Counted from the stretch's first letter, positions 8,411-20,059 are shown. The stretch is 64,000 bases of DNA from Phaeodactylum tricornutum CCAP 1055/1 (GCF_000150955.2 NC_011676.1:1-64000); one strand, 5' to 3'. Made by a program: numbers and translations. The notes: a model not told the origin generated them from the sequence alone.

Positions 8411-10436
8411 TTAGAATAAAGAGCTAGGGTCCACACCTTTTAACTCATCATCGTCCGCAACATCGGGGATGCCGCCTCTTCCAAACAAGGCATCGGTCAA
8501 TGGGTCTCCACCAATAGCTTCTCGTCCGGAAGCAGACGGTTCTTCATCAATATCGTCCAGCATAGCTCTTCGAGCCGCTTCGGTTCGTTTTTTCCGTGCC
8601 AATTCTAATTCTTTCGGGACGCCTTCCTTTTCTGTGTCCTGTCTCACTACTTGGTCCTCTTCCAGCTGAATTGGTTCTGTTTTGGATGGTACTATTTCTT
8701 CAACGTTTGCGATAGGAGTGGTGCCTCTCGAAGCAATCCTATCCAATTCTTCAATTAAGACATCACCAGCCATTGCCGTGGCACTGGTCTCGGGTCCGCT
8801 CAAGGTTGAAATTACGCCACCTTCGCTCTTTCCCAATCGTTTTTCCAAGGCTTGCAACAAGACATTGACAAGATTACCTTGCTCCACCTGAGATCGGTCG
8901 ATCTTATTGGCGGCGGGGGTAGAATCGCTTGCCAGCGACATGTCTTCCTCAGAAAGCTTTCCTGTTCTTTGATAGTCCTGTGCAATTTTGAGTGCATCAT
9001 ATTCCCGGCGATTGACCTTGAAATCAGCAATCCCACTCCAATCTCGTAGTCGTAGCATAGTTTCCAACTGGCCGACGCCAAGAGACGACAATGTCTTTTC
9101 ATTTTGTTTGTAGACGAGACCAGTCGGAATGCCCTTTTGGGCGGCCCGTACTTGGCTGGTCCGTAATATATTGATCATGGGCCAAGGTGATCTTCGAGCA
9201 TAGTTGCCAGCCTGGGCTTCACCAGCACGAGCATTGCCATCCCTAAACACCCACTGAGGATGGAAAAAGACCAGTTGCAGCAAATCTTCGACGTCTAAGG
9301 CCGTCAAGGGTTGCGTCAAAGTATTCGAAAACGACTCAAAAAGCTCTACGTTGTCTCTCATGAACTCAGGGACGATCAGTAGCGTGGTGGAAATGTCTTT
9401 TTCCTTGTTTTGCTCGACCCGAACCACCTCGTGCCAGTATTTGGCGTACATCTCTTCGACTCCCGTGCTACGATCGACTTCGTAGTGCACGTTGCCCATC
9501 GGCAAACCGGCTTGTTCAGGACCAGCAGTAAACGGACAAAGTCCCATATCTGTCATCATCTTACCGACCCATGCTTTAGTAATGTCAATAATGTCTTCGT
9601 CATCGTCCGGAACGACTACTTCAATCGCCGGATAAGGATCCTTGGCCATATCGTCGTCATCTACACCCGCGTAGAGGTTATCAAAATCCGTCCCATCATC
9701 CCAAAAGGGATCGTAGCCAAACTCGTACTCGTCTTCTTTACTTTCGCTGTTCCTGAAGCTTTTCACAGTAAATCCGACAATCTTGCCGTCTTTCTGGTAC
9801 GGCACCAGTGCCGTTGAGATACCAAAGTGGTCGCAAACGTCTTTGCAAAAGTCCAGATGGCCCATGAGTAGATTGAGATAGCGGGGTGTGAATTTATCTT
9901 GAATTTGCGGATAAATCACCGTATTTGTTTCCTAAGTCAGGGGACAAAAAGGAATTGATCAGGAAACACATGAGACGGAATGAATCTTTGTGTCGGTGCA
10001 GATAGAACAAAAGTTTTGACGAGCAGCATGTAAAGACGAGACCAATCCGTCAACCCTCAATTCCTGCGTATCAATTTCTCTGCCAATCTATAGCGCGACG
10101 CAGACTTACTCCTTTCGACATGGTTCCAGCATGCGCAATTTGATCCCAGACGCCGGCCAATAGCTGGGGCGTGGTAAAGGCAGGATCGTGTGGATGCCAT
10201 TCGTCATCGGTGAAGAAGGAATCTGGATTTACGATACCTTTCAACGTTGTCCTTGAACTAGTGTAAGGGGCGTGCGACCCTACAAAGGACGACGGCCGCT
10301 TCTGCTGGACACTGCCTGTACGAAGGTGATGGCTCTCACTCCGCCGTCGGTGTTGCGGCTGGAACGCAAAAGCAGAGGCCATGTTCCGCGTAATTGCCAC
10401 TACTAAGAGCCACTGTTGAAAAAGTTTCTTCCACAT
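8411..10436 (-). CDS. Plastid-targeted DUF1415 protein, two exons
   Basis: Exon 1 is 10436-10110 and exon 2 is 9931-8411, joined in phase 0 across a 178-base intron (GTAAGT donor, CTTAG acceptor), giving 615 residues. Exon 1 encodes a signal peptide ending ASAFAFQP, the diatom plastid presequence motif, then a Ser/Arg-rich transit-like stretch. Exon 2 holds the DUF1415 signature: TKAWVGKMMTDMGLCPF, then TTLLIVPE, LLQLVFFHPQWVF and RRSPWPMINILR. The family is found in bacteria and algae and its activity is unknown to me. An acidic linker precedes the domain and a long charged, low-complexity tail follows it. Exon 2 alone has no ATG before the domain, which supports the spliced model. The gene lies tail to tail with the selenoprotein gene. 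Confidence 0.82.
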
Positions 10437-10970
10437 TCTTCCAATAAACGAAACAATGTTCTACCACAGAGTTCTTTGCCGGATTGAAGACTCCTACAAA
10501 TGGTGAAGCGATCTTTTACCTGTTGATGGCGGAGTTTTCGCTTTCGATTCGGTAACGGAGTCAAATTTTGTTGTGACAAGGTCGTATAGCGGACAGACTT
10601 TCATTGTTGACGAGAGGTGATGTAGACTATCATGTCGTCCAGACATTCACACTCACTTCGCGAACGTTCCAAGGTTCACGAAAACTTGATTGGAATTGGT
10701 TCTTGCCCTCTTTGCATCATACTTATGTATTGACCGTGAGCGGTGCAGTCAGCCATAGAGACAACGCAACGCAACACTACTCCACTCCAACGGATAGAGA
10801 CGCGTTTCATCCACGGTGGCCGAGTCGGAGAAATGCACAAGAAAAACCTGACACAATGGAGCGCCTCCGAGAAATAAGGTGCCGCTAGTTTCTCAACGAC
10901 GAAGAGTGAAAGATCTGTTCCCTCTCCCACACAAAATCCTGGAACAGAGACATCTGCCCACTTCCACATC
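10437..10970. promoter_or_regulatory. Divergent intergenic region
   Basis: 534 bases between the starts of the DUF1415 gene and the ankyrin-like gene. TTGACCGTGAG at 10730 resembles the motif seen upstream of other genes here. No other feature recognised. Confidence 0.4.
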
Positions 10971-12461
10971 ATGTCCCGGACGACAGCAACAACAACGACA
11001 AGCCAAAAAGCAAAATATCGCGACGTGGCCACGGAGGACGATGCCTTGAATAGCACCAACCTTACGGCGTCACTTCTATCACTGTCAAGGGTATTCGCTG
11101 TAACACACTGGCAAAAATCCAAAGCCTTGTTGTATTCCAACCCGTCCCTCATGACTTACCACATGTTGTGTTTGGCTTTGAAACATCATGCTTCCGTTGA
11201 CATCATCGCTTCCATGATTCAGATCAACCCCAGAGTTGCGTCTGTTCCCAAACAAGGGCTGTCACCGTTGCAAGTAGCTGTACAGAGCTCCTGCAACGTT
11301 GAAATTATCAGAGTTGTGATCCAGGCCTGCCCTTTGGCCCTGATAAAAACCAATCCAGAATCGCGATGGGATCCTCTTTCGTACGCCAAGCGCTTTCGAG
11401 CCAACGAACCGGAATTGCTTTCATTGCTATCCCGTCCTCTCAGTGATTGGCTGACCAGCACCAATACACCTCCAGCCTATCAACCGTCGCCAGTTACTGA
11501 AAGCCAGTCGACAGCGAGGAGCGATGTGACAATCCCCTTGCTCCGATCCGCCAATACACGCACACAACGAACCACGAAAAAAATATTCTCGAATTTGCAG
11601 CAACCCGCCGCAACGCGACCGTGGCCAATGTCGCTACTGAACTCGTCACCAGTCAATTCGATGCGCAGTTTCTGTGATGCCACAGAATCTGCCATGGCGC
11701 AATTGAGAGAGGAGAACCCGTGTACCTATCGCACGGCGCCTTTCGCATCCGACAAAAGTACCACCGATCATTTTTCAGCAGGACGCCTTGAAATGGAAAA
11801 TCTGAAAATGCTCTGCTTGGCGGTTCTAAAAAGTCAACGAAAACTCATCATAGATTTCCAGACCTTGATATCAGACAGAGAAGAGTCTGGTCTAAAAGGC
11901 ACCGATCCATCTTCCTCTCCTTCAGTCGCACAGCCTTTCCCTCGCGACGCAACAGCCTTGCGGGCATGGCAGGAAACGTCAACCCGTCACTTTCGAACCC
12001 AATTGATTGCGCTGGATATGAAGGAAAAGGCAATGAAAGCACACGTGAGAGGAGTTGAGCGGCGGATTATGCATCGACTCCAAGACTTGCAAAAGGAAGC
12101 GATTGTCGTGGCTACAGAACATTTTGGCGAGCAATTGAAAGACATTCAGGATTGCTTGAACCTCCTGCAGCTCAGAATGAATAGATTGGACGAAACGTCA
12201 AAAATTACTCGCACGGGTAATCCCGACCCTATCCATTCCACCGCACTTTCTAATCATCACCAGCGCAACGCGGTCACGGAGATGGTTTCGTATACTCCCT
12301 TTGCCTTTGCGGAAGAAGGCAAGACAAACGAGGATGACGATCTTCGATCGTTGCTAACGGATGAAAGTTTACTGCTGACGGACCGCAAACAGCAATTAAT
12401 GGATCGACCAGCAATCAATGTGTTGCGTGTCATATTTTGCCGAAGTCCTCGTCAGTCCTAA
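10971..12461 (+). CDS. Ankyrin-like repeat protein with C-terminal coiled coil
   Basis: A 496-residue intron-less protein. Residues about 50-150 contain two to three ankyrin-like helical repeats, with motifs such as LSPLQVAVQSSCNVEIIRVV followed by a PLSYA turn, a style common in diatom hypothetical proteins. Residues about 150-260 are Ser/Thr-rich and probably disordered. Residues about 325-405 form a long charged helix (MKEKAMKAHVRGVERRI, RLQDLQKEAIVVATEHF) likely to be a coiled coil. There is no signal peptide or membrane segment, which suggests a cytosolic or nuclear scaffold, but I do not recognise the protein. Start at the first ATG, following an A/C-rich stretch. Confidence 0.7.
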   Translation: MSRTTATTTTSQKAKYRDVATEDDALNSTNLTASLLSLSRVFAVTHWQKSKALLYSNPSLMTYHMLCLALKHHASVDIIASMIQINPRVASVPKQGLSPLQVAVQSSCNVEIIRVVIQACPLALIKTNPESRWDPLSYAKRFRANEPELLSLLSRPLSDWLTSTNTPPAYQPSPVTESQSTARSDVTIPLLRSANTRTQRTTKKIFSNLQQPAATRPWPMSLLNSSPVNSMRSFCDATESAMAQLREENPCTYRTAPFASDKSTTDHFSAGRLEMENLKMLCLAVLKSQRKLIIDFQTLISDREESGLKGTDPSSSPSVAQPFPRDATALRAWQETSTRHFRTQLIALDMKEKAMKAHVRGVERRIMHRLQDLQKEAIVVATEHFGEQLKDIQDCLNLLQLRMNRLDETSKITRTGNPDPIHSTALSNHHQRNAVTEMVSYTPFAFAEEGKTNEDDDLRSLLTDESLLLTDRKQQLMDRPAINVLRVIFCRSPRQS

Positions 12462-12582
12462 ACATTCCTGACAAGACGATTTTACATTAAACGCTGTAGC
12501 AATACTGGTAGGCAACGTAGTAAGTTTGGCTGCATTTTGACTGAATTGAAATAGCCCTTGGTTACAGTTGCGTTTCGATTTG

Positions 12583-13302
12583 TTAACCCTTGGCGTTTCG
12601 GGCAGCCCGACGATCGGCGCGAGAGGTGGCGTGGTACCCGGACCGAATGGGGGCTACGGATCGGGAGCTCCCGCAGTCGCGGCAGGTACAAAAGTAGAGA
12701 CGAGAGGCTTGATTTTTGACGAGATCAGTATTGGGCGAACGGCACATTTCGCACGTCACGTATTCGATGACGTATTTCCGCAGTAGACTTTCAATGTACT
12801 TGGAGAGGTACTTGCCTCGAATAATGAGACGCTGATTTCCGTCCATGGAACCTTCGGTCCCAAGTTCTGCCATGAAGAATTGGTAAACATGCAGAGGATC
12901 GCGCTGCATCATAGAGCAGATCTCTTGGTAGTTAACCCAGAGAGTCTTCTTGCTGGACAACAGCTGGAGTTGCGGAGGCTTGATGCGGGTCCGCTTCTTT
13001 TCAACCAAGTCTGGATTGTTGGCTTGCAGCAAATCCACGACCCGATCCAGGAGTTCTTCGTACGTGTACTCGGCCTTGCGGTCATCAACATCTTCCATTT
13101 CTTGGGCTTCGTCTTGTTCTTGTAAGAGCCGCTGCTGTCCCGAAAGGTCGGGAGCGTTCGTGTCGTCCTCGTCGGTAGTCTTGGATTTGGAGGACGACGT
13201 CTTTTTCTTTTTCTTCTTCTTTTTCTTGCTCAGGTCCAACATGGCAGCGACGTCAGCCTCTTCTTCGACGTCGCTCATAGTCTCTTGCTCTTCTTCGGTC
13301 AT
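12583..13302 (-). CDS. EIF2S2: Translation initiation factor eIF2 subunit beta
   Basis: A 239-residue intron-less protein. eIF2-beta is part of the eIF2 GTPase complex that brings initiator Met-tRNA to the 40S subunit and contacts eIF5 and eIF2B. The sequence shows an acidic N-terminus and one lysine block (nine Lys near residue 30) of the K-box type. The conserved aIF2-beta/eIF5 core contains YEELLDRV and KPPQLQ, then HVYQFFMAELGTEGSMDG and RLIIRGKY. The C-terminal zinc finger is CEMC...CTCRDC. Only one clear K-box is present where animals have three, so it is shorter than the human protein. The identification is secure. Confidence 0.96.
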   Translation of the reverse strand: MTEEEQETMSDVEEEADVAAMLDLSKKKKKKKKKTSSSKSKTTDEDDTNAPDLSGQQRLLQEQDEAQEMEDVDDRKAEYTYEELLDRVVDLLQANNPDLVEKKRTRIKPPQLQLLSSKKTLWVNYQEICSMMQRDPLHVYQFFMAELGTEGSMDGNQRLIIRGKYLSKYIESLLRKYVIEYVTCEMCRSPNTDLVKNQASRLYFCTCRDCGSSRSVAPIRSGYHATSRADRRAARNAKG

Positions 13303-13893
13303 AATGGCACTGATAGGTGTTTGCTCGGAAAGTGGTTACCAAGTATGGTCGATCGTATCGACACCTCCCATCGTGGGGCAAACCCGACAGGCTCCTAAAC
13401 GTGCCTGCCGCTGGAGCAAAAAGACAGACAGACGTGGGGTCAACCTGGATCGTCTGGACTGTGCTCGTCTGGGCCGAAATACGACTGGCATCCGGAATCT
13501 AGGAAGAAGAAATGAAGTTCATTCTTCAGGTGTCTCGGCTGCAACAAGTCCACGACACTAAACTGACTCAGTGGATTTAAGAACGTCACTTGGTTTTGGG
13601 TGACGCTTCGTCGCAAAACATTAAATGTACTCCATAGTATACGTCTAATGACACGACTATTTCTCCGAACAAACGAAAATCCCCAGTTTCCACGAGCTTC
13701 GAATTTGTTCCCATCGGTTCCCGCTACGATGTCTTGTCCTTTTCTGCCGATGCCGATGGCCACGAACCTGCCGATCCCAGGGAAACCTCGTAGCGGCTTC
13801 CTACAACATCGATCTCCTCGATCTCATAATCTTTGCACTCGTGTGCCATCCTAAAGCACACACACGTTATTCACTCTACGAAAAGGTCAGATC
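13303..13893. promoter_or_regulatory. Divergent intergenic region
   Basis: 591 bases between the eIF2-beta and Old Yellow Enzyme start codons. No repeat or RNA gene recognised; both promoters must lie here. Confidence 0.4.
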
Positions 13894-15137
13894 ATGAGCA
13901 ATCTTCAGATACTTTCCAAGTTCACCGTTGGTGGACAGGAGCTGCAGAACCGTGTCGTTCTGGCCCCTTTGACCCGCGCTCGGTAAGCGGCAAGAACGAA
14001 CTATTTTGTGCCCAGTGTCGAACACGATTACTCACTGTACTCGTGTTTCAATTCTATAGCTGCACACCTACCGAAGATCCGCTCGATACCGTCTCCCGGA
14101 CACCGAACGACCTCATGGCGACTTACTATGAACAACGTGCGTCGGCGGGTCTCATCATTACGGAAGCCACTGCCGTTTCTGAAGAGGGCTACGGCTGGCT
14201 CAACAGTCCAGAGCTTCGTACCGAAGCACAAATGGAAGCATGGAAAAAGATCGTGGATAAGGTACACGCCAAGGGATCCAAGATTTATGTCCAATTTTGG
14301 AATATGGGTCGACAAGCCCATTCGTCTTTTCACGTCGAATCCCAACGCGTAGTTTCGGCGTCCGACATTCCCATGGCCGACTCTTTCAAGGTCAAGTCAT
14401 CAACCTTTGAAGATGTACCGCCCGAAACACCCGTTCCCTTGACGGTGGACGAGATTCAAAGTGTGGTCGCAGATTTCGTACATGGTGCCAAACTCGCTCG
14501 TCAGGCAGGCTTTGACGGAATCGAGATCCACTCCGCCAACGGATATTTGATTGATCAATTCTTGCAGTCCAAGACCAACAAACGCGCGGACCAATACGGC
14601 GGAAGCATGGAAAACCGCTTTCGCTTTTTGAAGGAAATTGTGCAAGGTATCGTGGACAGCGGAGCCTACCCCTCGAATCGGATTGGCTTTCGAATCTCGC
14701 CCAACGGAGTCTTTGGAGACATGGGTAGTGAGGACAACGCCCAGATGTTTACCTTTGTGGCGGCCGAAATGAGTAAACTCAAGGTGGCCTACCTGCATCT
14801 TATGGATGGTCTCGGCTTTGGATACCATGGATTATGTCCGGCAGTTACGGCTGCCGATATCCGTAAAGTCTTTGACGGTCCCATTATTTGCAACGTTGGA
14901 CTTACGAAAGAAATTGCCGAAGGGATGATTCGCTCGGGTGCCGCTGATCTGGCCTGCTTTGGACGTTTGTACATTAGCAATCCCGATCTGGTCGAACGTT
15001 TCGCCAATGACTGGCCTCTAGAACCTGAAGCTGCTTATCAGCACTGGTGGCAACACGTTGGCGCCAAAGGTTACACCGATTGGCCAACGTACAAGCCATC
15101 CGAGGAAGATAGCGACGACGCTCAGAACGACGAGTAG
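13894..15137 (+). CDS. Old Yellow Enzyme family flavin oxidoreductase, two exons
   Basis: Exon 1 is 13894-13982 and exon 2 is 14060-15137, joined across a 77-base intron (GTAAGC donor, CTATAG acceptor), giving 388 residues. Exon 1 supplies the family N-terminus (GGQELQNRVVLAPLTRAR), which runs straight into CTPTEDP after splicing. Exon 2 carries the FMN-binding TIM barrel with IHSANGYLIDQFLQ and a NKRADQYGGSMENR-type motif. It then has GFRISPNGVFGD and a C-terminal phosphate-binding loop region ending ACFGRLYISNPDL. The family reduces alpha,beta-unsaturated carbonyls with NADPH (NemA, plant OPR). No targeting peptide is seen, so it is probably cytosolic. Reading without splicing would give a spurious N-terminus from 13833. 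Confidence 0.93.
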
Positions 15138-16574
15138 GCTGCTACTACAAGAGCTCGAAATTTCGTGAATGTGCCACGTTCCTGCACTTTGCGGTTGGGT
15201 TCTAAAGTTTAGATCAATTACTTACAGTTAGAACGCTACAGCTCCTCCTCTCATCCAGATCGGGATCGCTTTTGATTAGAGAAAACGTTTTTGATTAGAA
15301 ATTAGGAAGCAACCATTCGATGTCGCCTTGGAGTGTGTGATCGTAGGGGTTGTCCAAACTGACCATAGGACGTCAGGAATTGACTGTAAGTAGCTCTTCT
15401 CCGATAACTCACGCTCGGCAAGTCGAAATTTGCCGTAGAATATTCGATTTGACCACTCGAATCGACGTGCTAGGAATCTTGCGTTGCTTTGCAAGCCATC
15501 ACCTCATCGTTACCCTGTTGCTCTGGCTCGTCCATCTCGGTTCGGCTGGCTTCTGTCAGGCCTGCTGCGATGAGGTTACCCGTTCCGCTGGAGGGTTAAA
15601 ACACAAGTTGGCCGAGCGATTTTCTGCATAGAATAAATCATTTCCCTACAGCTCCTTGAACTTTAAGACAGTTAGTACCACAACCCGTACAATGCTTATA
15701 TTTCTGACTGTTTTGCGAACGACCGGTATTAATAATTGCGTTACAGTTTGTTAGGAACACTCTAGTACTAGTGCATTGTGAGCAAGGCTGTGCAGATTTG
15801 TCCGTGTCCGTGTCCGTGTGTGCACCGTCAAAGAGGTACCATCCCGGTCACTTGCTTTACAGTTATCTCGTTCCAAAACAGACACTCCCACTCTCAACGG
15901 CTACTGGTACGCCAAACAGCACGTTCGATTGTACTATTTATATAAGTAAATACAGACTTGCGGTATCCGTATTTCGTTGAAGATCCAAAGTGAACAGCAA
16001 TTATGTAAAATTCAATACCAATAGCACACATAGTACTTACAATAGTAGAATTTTTGTACGGATAAGTAGAATGGACACGATAGGCATATTTGATCCAACA
16101 AAAATGGAGTACCTCCATTTTCGTAGTAGTCGTATGAGGCCGCTCTTCTCTAGTGATTCAAGACGCTGGGCTGGGCTATTTTGTATGTTCCAGAATGAAT
16201 GCAATTAACGTCGGAATAAGAAACAATAATAAGCCGCCATTTCTCTCTATATACGTTTCATCCGCGATTGCCAAGCGTGACCAAAGATAGGAAACTGGTA
16301 AGAGCCAAGAATAGCTGCCGTGTGTTTGGATTACGGGGGCATCACCAGCAACGGTAGTTAGTACCCTATACACCGTATCCTATCGTCGATTCCTCCCTCC
16401 TTGCTACTAAAATTTCGTACCATCCATCATATCTTGTGTGTCCGAAATTTGCGCACCACCACATTGACTCTACTGGACCGAGTAGTAGTGTGACACCATC
16501 CCCATTCACCTCCTTCCCCCCAATCCAAGAAAAAAATATTCTCACATTCGGTTTATGTAAAAGGAGTGCACGCA
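15138..16574. other. Long intergenic region, small repeats only
   Basis: 1.4 kb without a convincing gene. It contains TTACAGTTAG at 15222, a short TGTCCG repeat near 15799, and a near-perfect palindrome AAAATGGAG-TAC-CTCCATTTT at 16101-16121 that could fold as a hairpin. A 93-codon open frame at 15350-15631 has a hydrophobic stretch but no recognised motif. Confidence 0.5.
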
Positions 16575-17429
16575 ATGACCTTTACTTCCATTTGTACCGC
16601 AACACCCCACAACGCGAACGATCTGACGGAACCCCTTCTACCCCAAGGATCCGGCGTAAAGGCGCCGCCCGCAAGTGCCGTCATCGGTAGGAATGGGGAA
16701 GACGACCGCGACCCAGACACAACGATTGTAGAAAGCAACGACTCCTACCACAAGGAAGACACCGACGATCCAGCGTGTTCCTGTACCATTTCCATGGGTT
16801 TAGATCGCGACAAGCTCCCCCACCAGCACCAGCACAAATACCAGTACAAGCAGTCACACACAAACAGTGGCGATGTTTCCGTGGTGACTTGTCAAGATAC
16901 GACGTTCTTGTTGCTGATCTTTCCGGCGCTGATTGCCATTCAATTCGGAATCGTCTTTTGGTCGATTTCGAACAACAACGCCACAACTAACAGTGAATCG
17001 ACCAGCGTGCCCAAGATTACCGTAGCGTTGGTTGATCACTGGCCCGTCGTGAACGCCACTATTGCGCTCTTTGCCATTTCAACCTGGTTGTACCGTCTGA
17101 CCTTGCAGGAATGTCGAGTTACCAACGTTGTCTTGTTGTTGGTCCCCGAAATCTTGCTCAACATTGTGCTGGGTCTCGTCTTATTTGGACAAGCTCTGTG
17201 GGGATTTACAGTGCTCCTCGTATCGCTTTTGGCGTTGTGTAGTCTGGTGGTTCTGCATGGGGTCTACCAGCTGTTCTGTGATACGCGTGACGTCGACGAC
17301 GTTGTCGAATTGCGTGACGACGAAATGTATCATGGCGAGCAGCCAAAAGTCAACGACAAGAAGCCAGAAAGCCAGGACGAGGAGGAGGACTATGGCTACT
17401 ATTGCCGATGCCACGCCATCGTTTGCTGA
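16575..17429 (+). CDS. Multi-span membrane protein, TLQEC family member 1
   Basis: A 284-residue protein starting at the first ATG (16575). The N-terminal 110 residues are polar and acidic, with a TEPLLP dileucine-type motif that in plants and algae can direct proteins to vacuolar membranes. Four hydrophobic segments follow (about residues 112-132, 160-180, 190-212 and 216-240). Between the second and third lies WLYRLTLQECRV, which recurs almost unchanged in the protein at 52029-52700, and the protein at 49287-50252 is a more distant relative. The C-terminus is acidic and ends in Cys/His (YYCRCHAIVC). I do not recognise the family; transport or scaffold roles are both possible. Confidence 0.72.
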   Translation: MTFTSICTATPHNANDLTEPLLPQGSGVKAPPASAVIGRNGEDDRDPDTTIVESNDSYHKEDTDDPACSCTISMGLDRDKLPHQHQHKYQYKQSHTNSGDVSVVTCQDTTFLLLIFPALIAIQFGIVFWSISNNNATTNSESTSVPKITVALVDHWPVVNATIALFAISTWLYRLTLQECRVTNVVLLLVPEILLNIVLGLVLFGQALWGFTVLLVSLLALCSLVVLHGVYQLFCDTRDVDDVVELRDDEMYHGEQPKVNDKKPESQDEEEDYGYYCRCHAIVC

Positions 17430-17672
17430 GGAAACGAATCGCAACAAGTCTCGTACAAAGACGCTCTACAACCTAATTCTACTACTATATATGCTTCTGC
17501 ATGCGTACTAATGTAACGACATTAGCCCCTACCGCAAAATTATACGAACTGTTTACGTACTATTACACTCGACCAATTAGTTCATTCCGTCCGGCAACTC
17601 ATAGCAGGCCACACACACCGAGCCTGTATAGAGGGGCAATTTGTTTAGAGACACGCACGTAATCTATTCTAG

Positions 17673-19676
17673 CTACAAGTTGCGCCATTGCGGGGGAAGA
17701 AGTTCGTCCGGTAGACCGATCAAGTGTCGAAAAGCGTTGGGCAACTGTAAATCACTCGTTCCGGGGGCCGGGAAAAATTGCATCGCCGATCGGGGTACAT
17801 CCGTTCGCTCTGTTCTTACAGCGGTTTCGGCGTCGGGATCGACCGTCAATTCCAGCTCGACCGTGTACCAGTCCTTGTTGTCTTCAATAAACCGATCAAG
17901 AATGTGACATGCGTATCCGTAATCATTGTCCCGCCAATGGAAAACGTAGGCCTCCTCGCGATTTATGGTATTCTTGAGAGCGTAATGGCACCGAATTTGC
18001 AAATTGCCTGGATACGGATCGAACCTTTGTTCGTCTTGCGTCCGCAGTGGGGTTTCGCGGGCGACTTCATTCATTGTGGTGGCACTACCGTAGCTTATAG
18101 CATCCACGACCCCATTGTACGGCTGCCATGTGTCGACGTGTTCCCGCCACGCTTCTTCCCATACGGCGCCGTAGTCAAGTAAGAGTTCCTCACCGGGCTC
18201 GATGTCCCTCGTTGCGAAGTAATCCAAGGCAAGACGTGGCTTAGTATCGTTTTCCAAATCTTCCACCGTCCATGATTGTACAACTTCATCGTCGTGAACG
18301 ACGTCAAAATCGACCGCCCATCTGATTTTTACATTGGCGAGTGTTGCGTCGTGATTAATGTAGTTGATACCGGATCCGTAAGGACACAATATAACGGTCG
18401 TCTCTTCGTGTCCAAAGCAATAGTTCAAAAGGATCTGGGATCCCACCACAGTGTCAACATGTTTCTGATAGTGTTCATTGTCGTTTTCGTCAAACATCGA
18501 GGTGACATTGTACAGATTGAAGAAATCAGCATCCGCCACGTGCAGCAGAGGCGTGGTGGTGATGACTTGGTCACGCAGCAAGCTTCGCACGGCAAACGCT
18601 CCACGCCCGGCTTGCGGTACGATGGTACTCGTTCGCGGTTCTACATGATCTATGCATCGTCCGTGTTTTTCCAGCCAGGCCACATCCCGCGTCGCGGATG
18701 GTTGGTGTAGGGCGGATATTGTGTCTTTGGCGGCCAACGTGGCGTCGGCCCAAGACTGGGGTAAGGCATTGAGGGTGCGCGATTCAAAGGCACCGGCATT
18801 AATTTTCTGTAGCAAACCAAACCAGTCCTCCAACAGATTGTTGCCACTGCTGACGTTGACGCCATCGCGGGTACCCAAAGCTCGTTGCAGTAGCAGCACC
18901 ATTTTTTCATTCATGTCTTCCGCCGTTTCGTAATCCTCCGAAAGTGGGATCAGGCCAAAAACATGAGGTCTTGTTTGGAACCAGTGATCCCCATAGAACT
19001 TGAACAATTCTCCTCCCGCTGGAATGTGTCGGGACACGTAGGTGGTTCCGTTGTGGTACGGGGAAAAGGCGCCGGTTCCAGGATCGCGGGATCGGTGTAG
19101 CGCTCCGAAGTCGTCGTAGACGGGGACGGCTTTCTCCACGTTAACGAGTGCAAGATGACAGTTGATGGCACAGTCTAACCCCGGGCAGAGTGCTTCCACG
19201 TCGTCCGAGTCGGTTTCGTGCGACATGCCCATGGTGTCTCCGGACCAGAAATAGTCCGAAAAGGGTTGCGTGATGCCGTCGGCGTGCCAGTACATATCAA
19301 TGACGGGAATGCAAATATCTCCACGTCCTACCGTATCCCCAATTTGCTTCTCCACCGCCGTAAATATCCCCACGCCTGCACCAGGAATGGTGGAGGGTGC
19401 CAAGTACAAGTCACAGGTGGAATCCGACAAATCCGAAGAGACAATCATTCCAGCATTGGTTGCTTGCCGATCGATATCGTCGTCGTTGCTGCTTCTTTTA
19501 CACACGGAAGTACCATCATAGGCGATTGTGCACGTTTGCTTCGGATGGCTCTGTGCGTGAGAACCGACGGTCACTGTCAGTAGCAAGTATGCGGTCGTGA
19601 CAAAGCTACACAAGGCTTTCGTGTCCAAGCCCGCCGTCCGGTGGAGTATACATTGTCGTCGCTCTATACTTCGCAT
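17673..19676 (-). CDS. Secretory-pathway protein with two SET-like domains
   Basis: A 667-residue intron-less protein starting at ATG 19676; the frame stays open upstream but without an ATG. Residues about 20-42 are a signal peptide or anchor (CSFVTTAYLLLTVTVG). A first SET-like domain spans about 85-260 (PSTIPGAGVGIFTAV, then IPAGGELFKFYGDHW). A second spans about 345-520 (QAGRGAFAVRSL, INYINHDATLANVKIRW, and GEELLLDYGAVWEEAW, the NH..C / ELxxDY SET hallmarks). SET domains transfer methyl groups from SAM to lysine. With a signal peptide the target is probably not histone, and diatoms have several such genes. The C-terminal 120 residues are of unknown nature. An 82-base piece of this gene (18913-18994) recurs at 27066-27147. 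Confidence 0.85.
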   Translation of the reverse strand: MRSIERRQCILHRTAGLDTKALCSFVTTAYLLLTVTVGSHAQSHPKQTCTIAYDGTSVCKRSSNDDDIDRQATNAGMIVSSDLSDSTCDLYLAPSTIPGAGVGIFTAVEKQIGDTVGRGDICIPVIDMYWHADGITQPFSDYFWSGDTMGMSHETDSDDVEALCPGLDCAINCHLALVNVEKAVPVYDDFGALHRSRDPGTGAFSPYHNGTTYVSRHIPAGGELFKFYGDHWFQTRPHVFGLIPLSEDYETAEDMNEKMVLLLQRALGTRDGVNVSSGNNLLEDWFGLLQKINAGAFESRTLNALPQSWADATLAAKDTISALHQPSATRDVAWLEKHGRCIDHVEPRTSTIVPQAGRGAFAVRSLLRDQVITTTPLLHVADADFFNLYNVTSMFDENDNEHYQKHVDTVVGSQILLNYCFGHEETTVILCPYGSGINYINHDATLANVKIRWAVDFDVVHDDEVVQSWTVEDLENDTKPRLALDYFATRDIEPGEELLLDYGAVWEEAWREHVDTWQPYNGVVDAISYGSATTMNEVARETPLRTQDEQRFDPYPGNLQIRCHYALKNTINREEAYVFHWRDNDYGYACHILDRFIEDNKDWYTVELELTVDPDAETAVRTERTDVPRSAMQFFPAPGTSDLQLPNAFRHLIGLPDELLPPQWRNL

Positions 19677-20059
19677 CGTCTTTTGTGTGTTACGTTGCGA
19701 ATATTGCAGAATACACACGGTGAAAGGGATCCAAGAACGGGGTCGGCGGCGTCCACTTCTCTTGACCAATTCTGGGTTACAGTTAGCATCATTGTGATAA
19801 GGACCCAACGACGGCTGTTGGGATGTACATGCTCGCAGCTTGCGTTCACGTTATTATTAGATACAGTAAATCTGGAATATGAACGTAATTTCTGTAGAAT
19901 GTTTCCTGTACTTACTGTTAGTTGGACGACTTCAGACTTCAGAATGGACATTCTTCATACGCTAAATATTGTATCCGGTTTCTCCCATATGTCCTTTCCT
20001 GACCCGATCAACCTTCCGATGAAACCTAGACCTACCTCTCTGATACTAGCTAGAGTTGG
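19677..20059. other. Intergenic upstream of SET gene
   Basis: 383 bases with TTACAGTTAG at 19777 and CTTACTGTTAG near 19911. The SET gene's promoter should lie here. Nothing else recognised. Confidence 0.4.

Noticed and set aside
13833-14059. Unspliced N-terminus for the Old Yellow Enzyme
   Set aside because: The frame before 14060 shows no family similarity, while the ATG at 13894 plus a 77-base GT-AG intron restores the canonical N-terminus.
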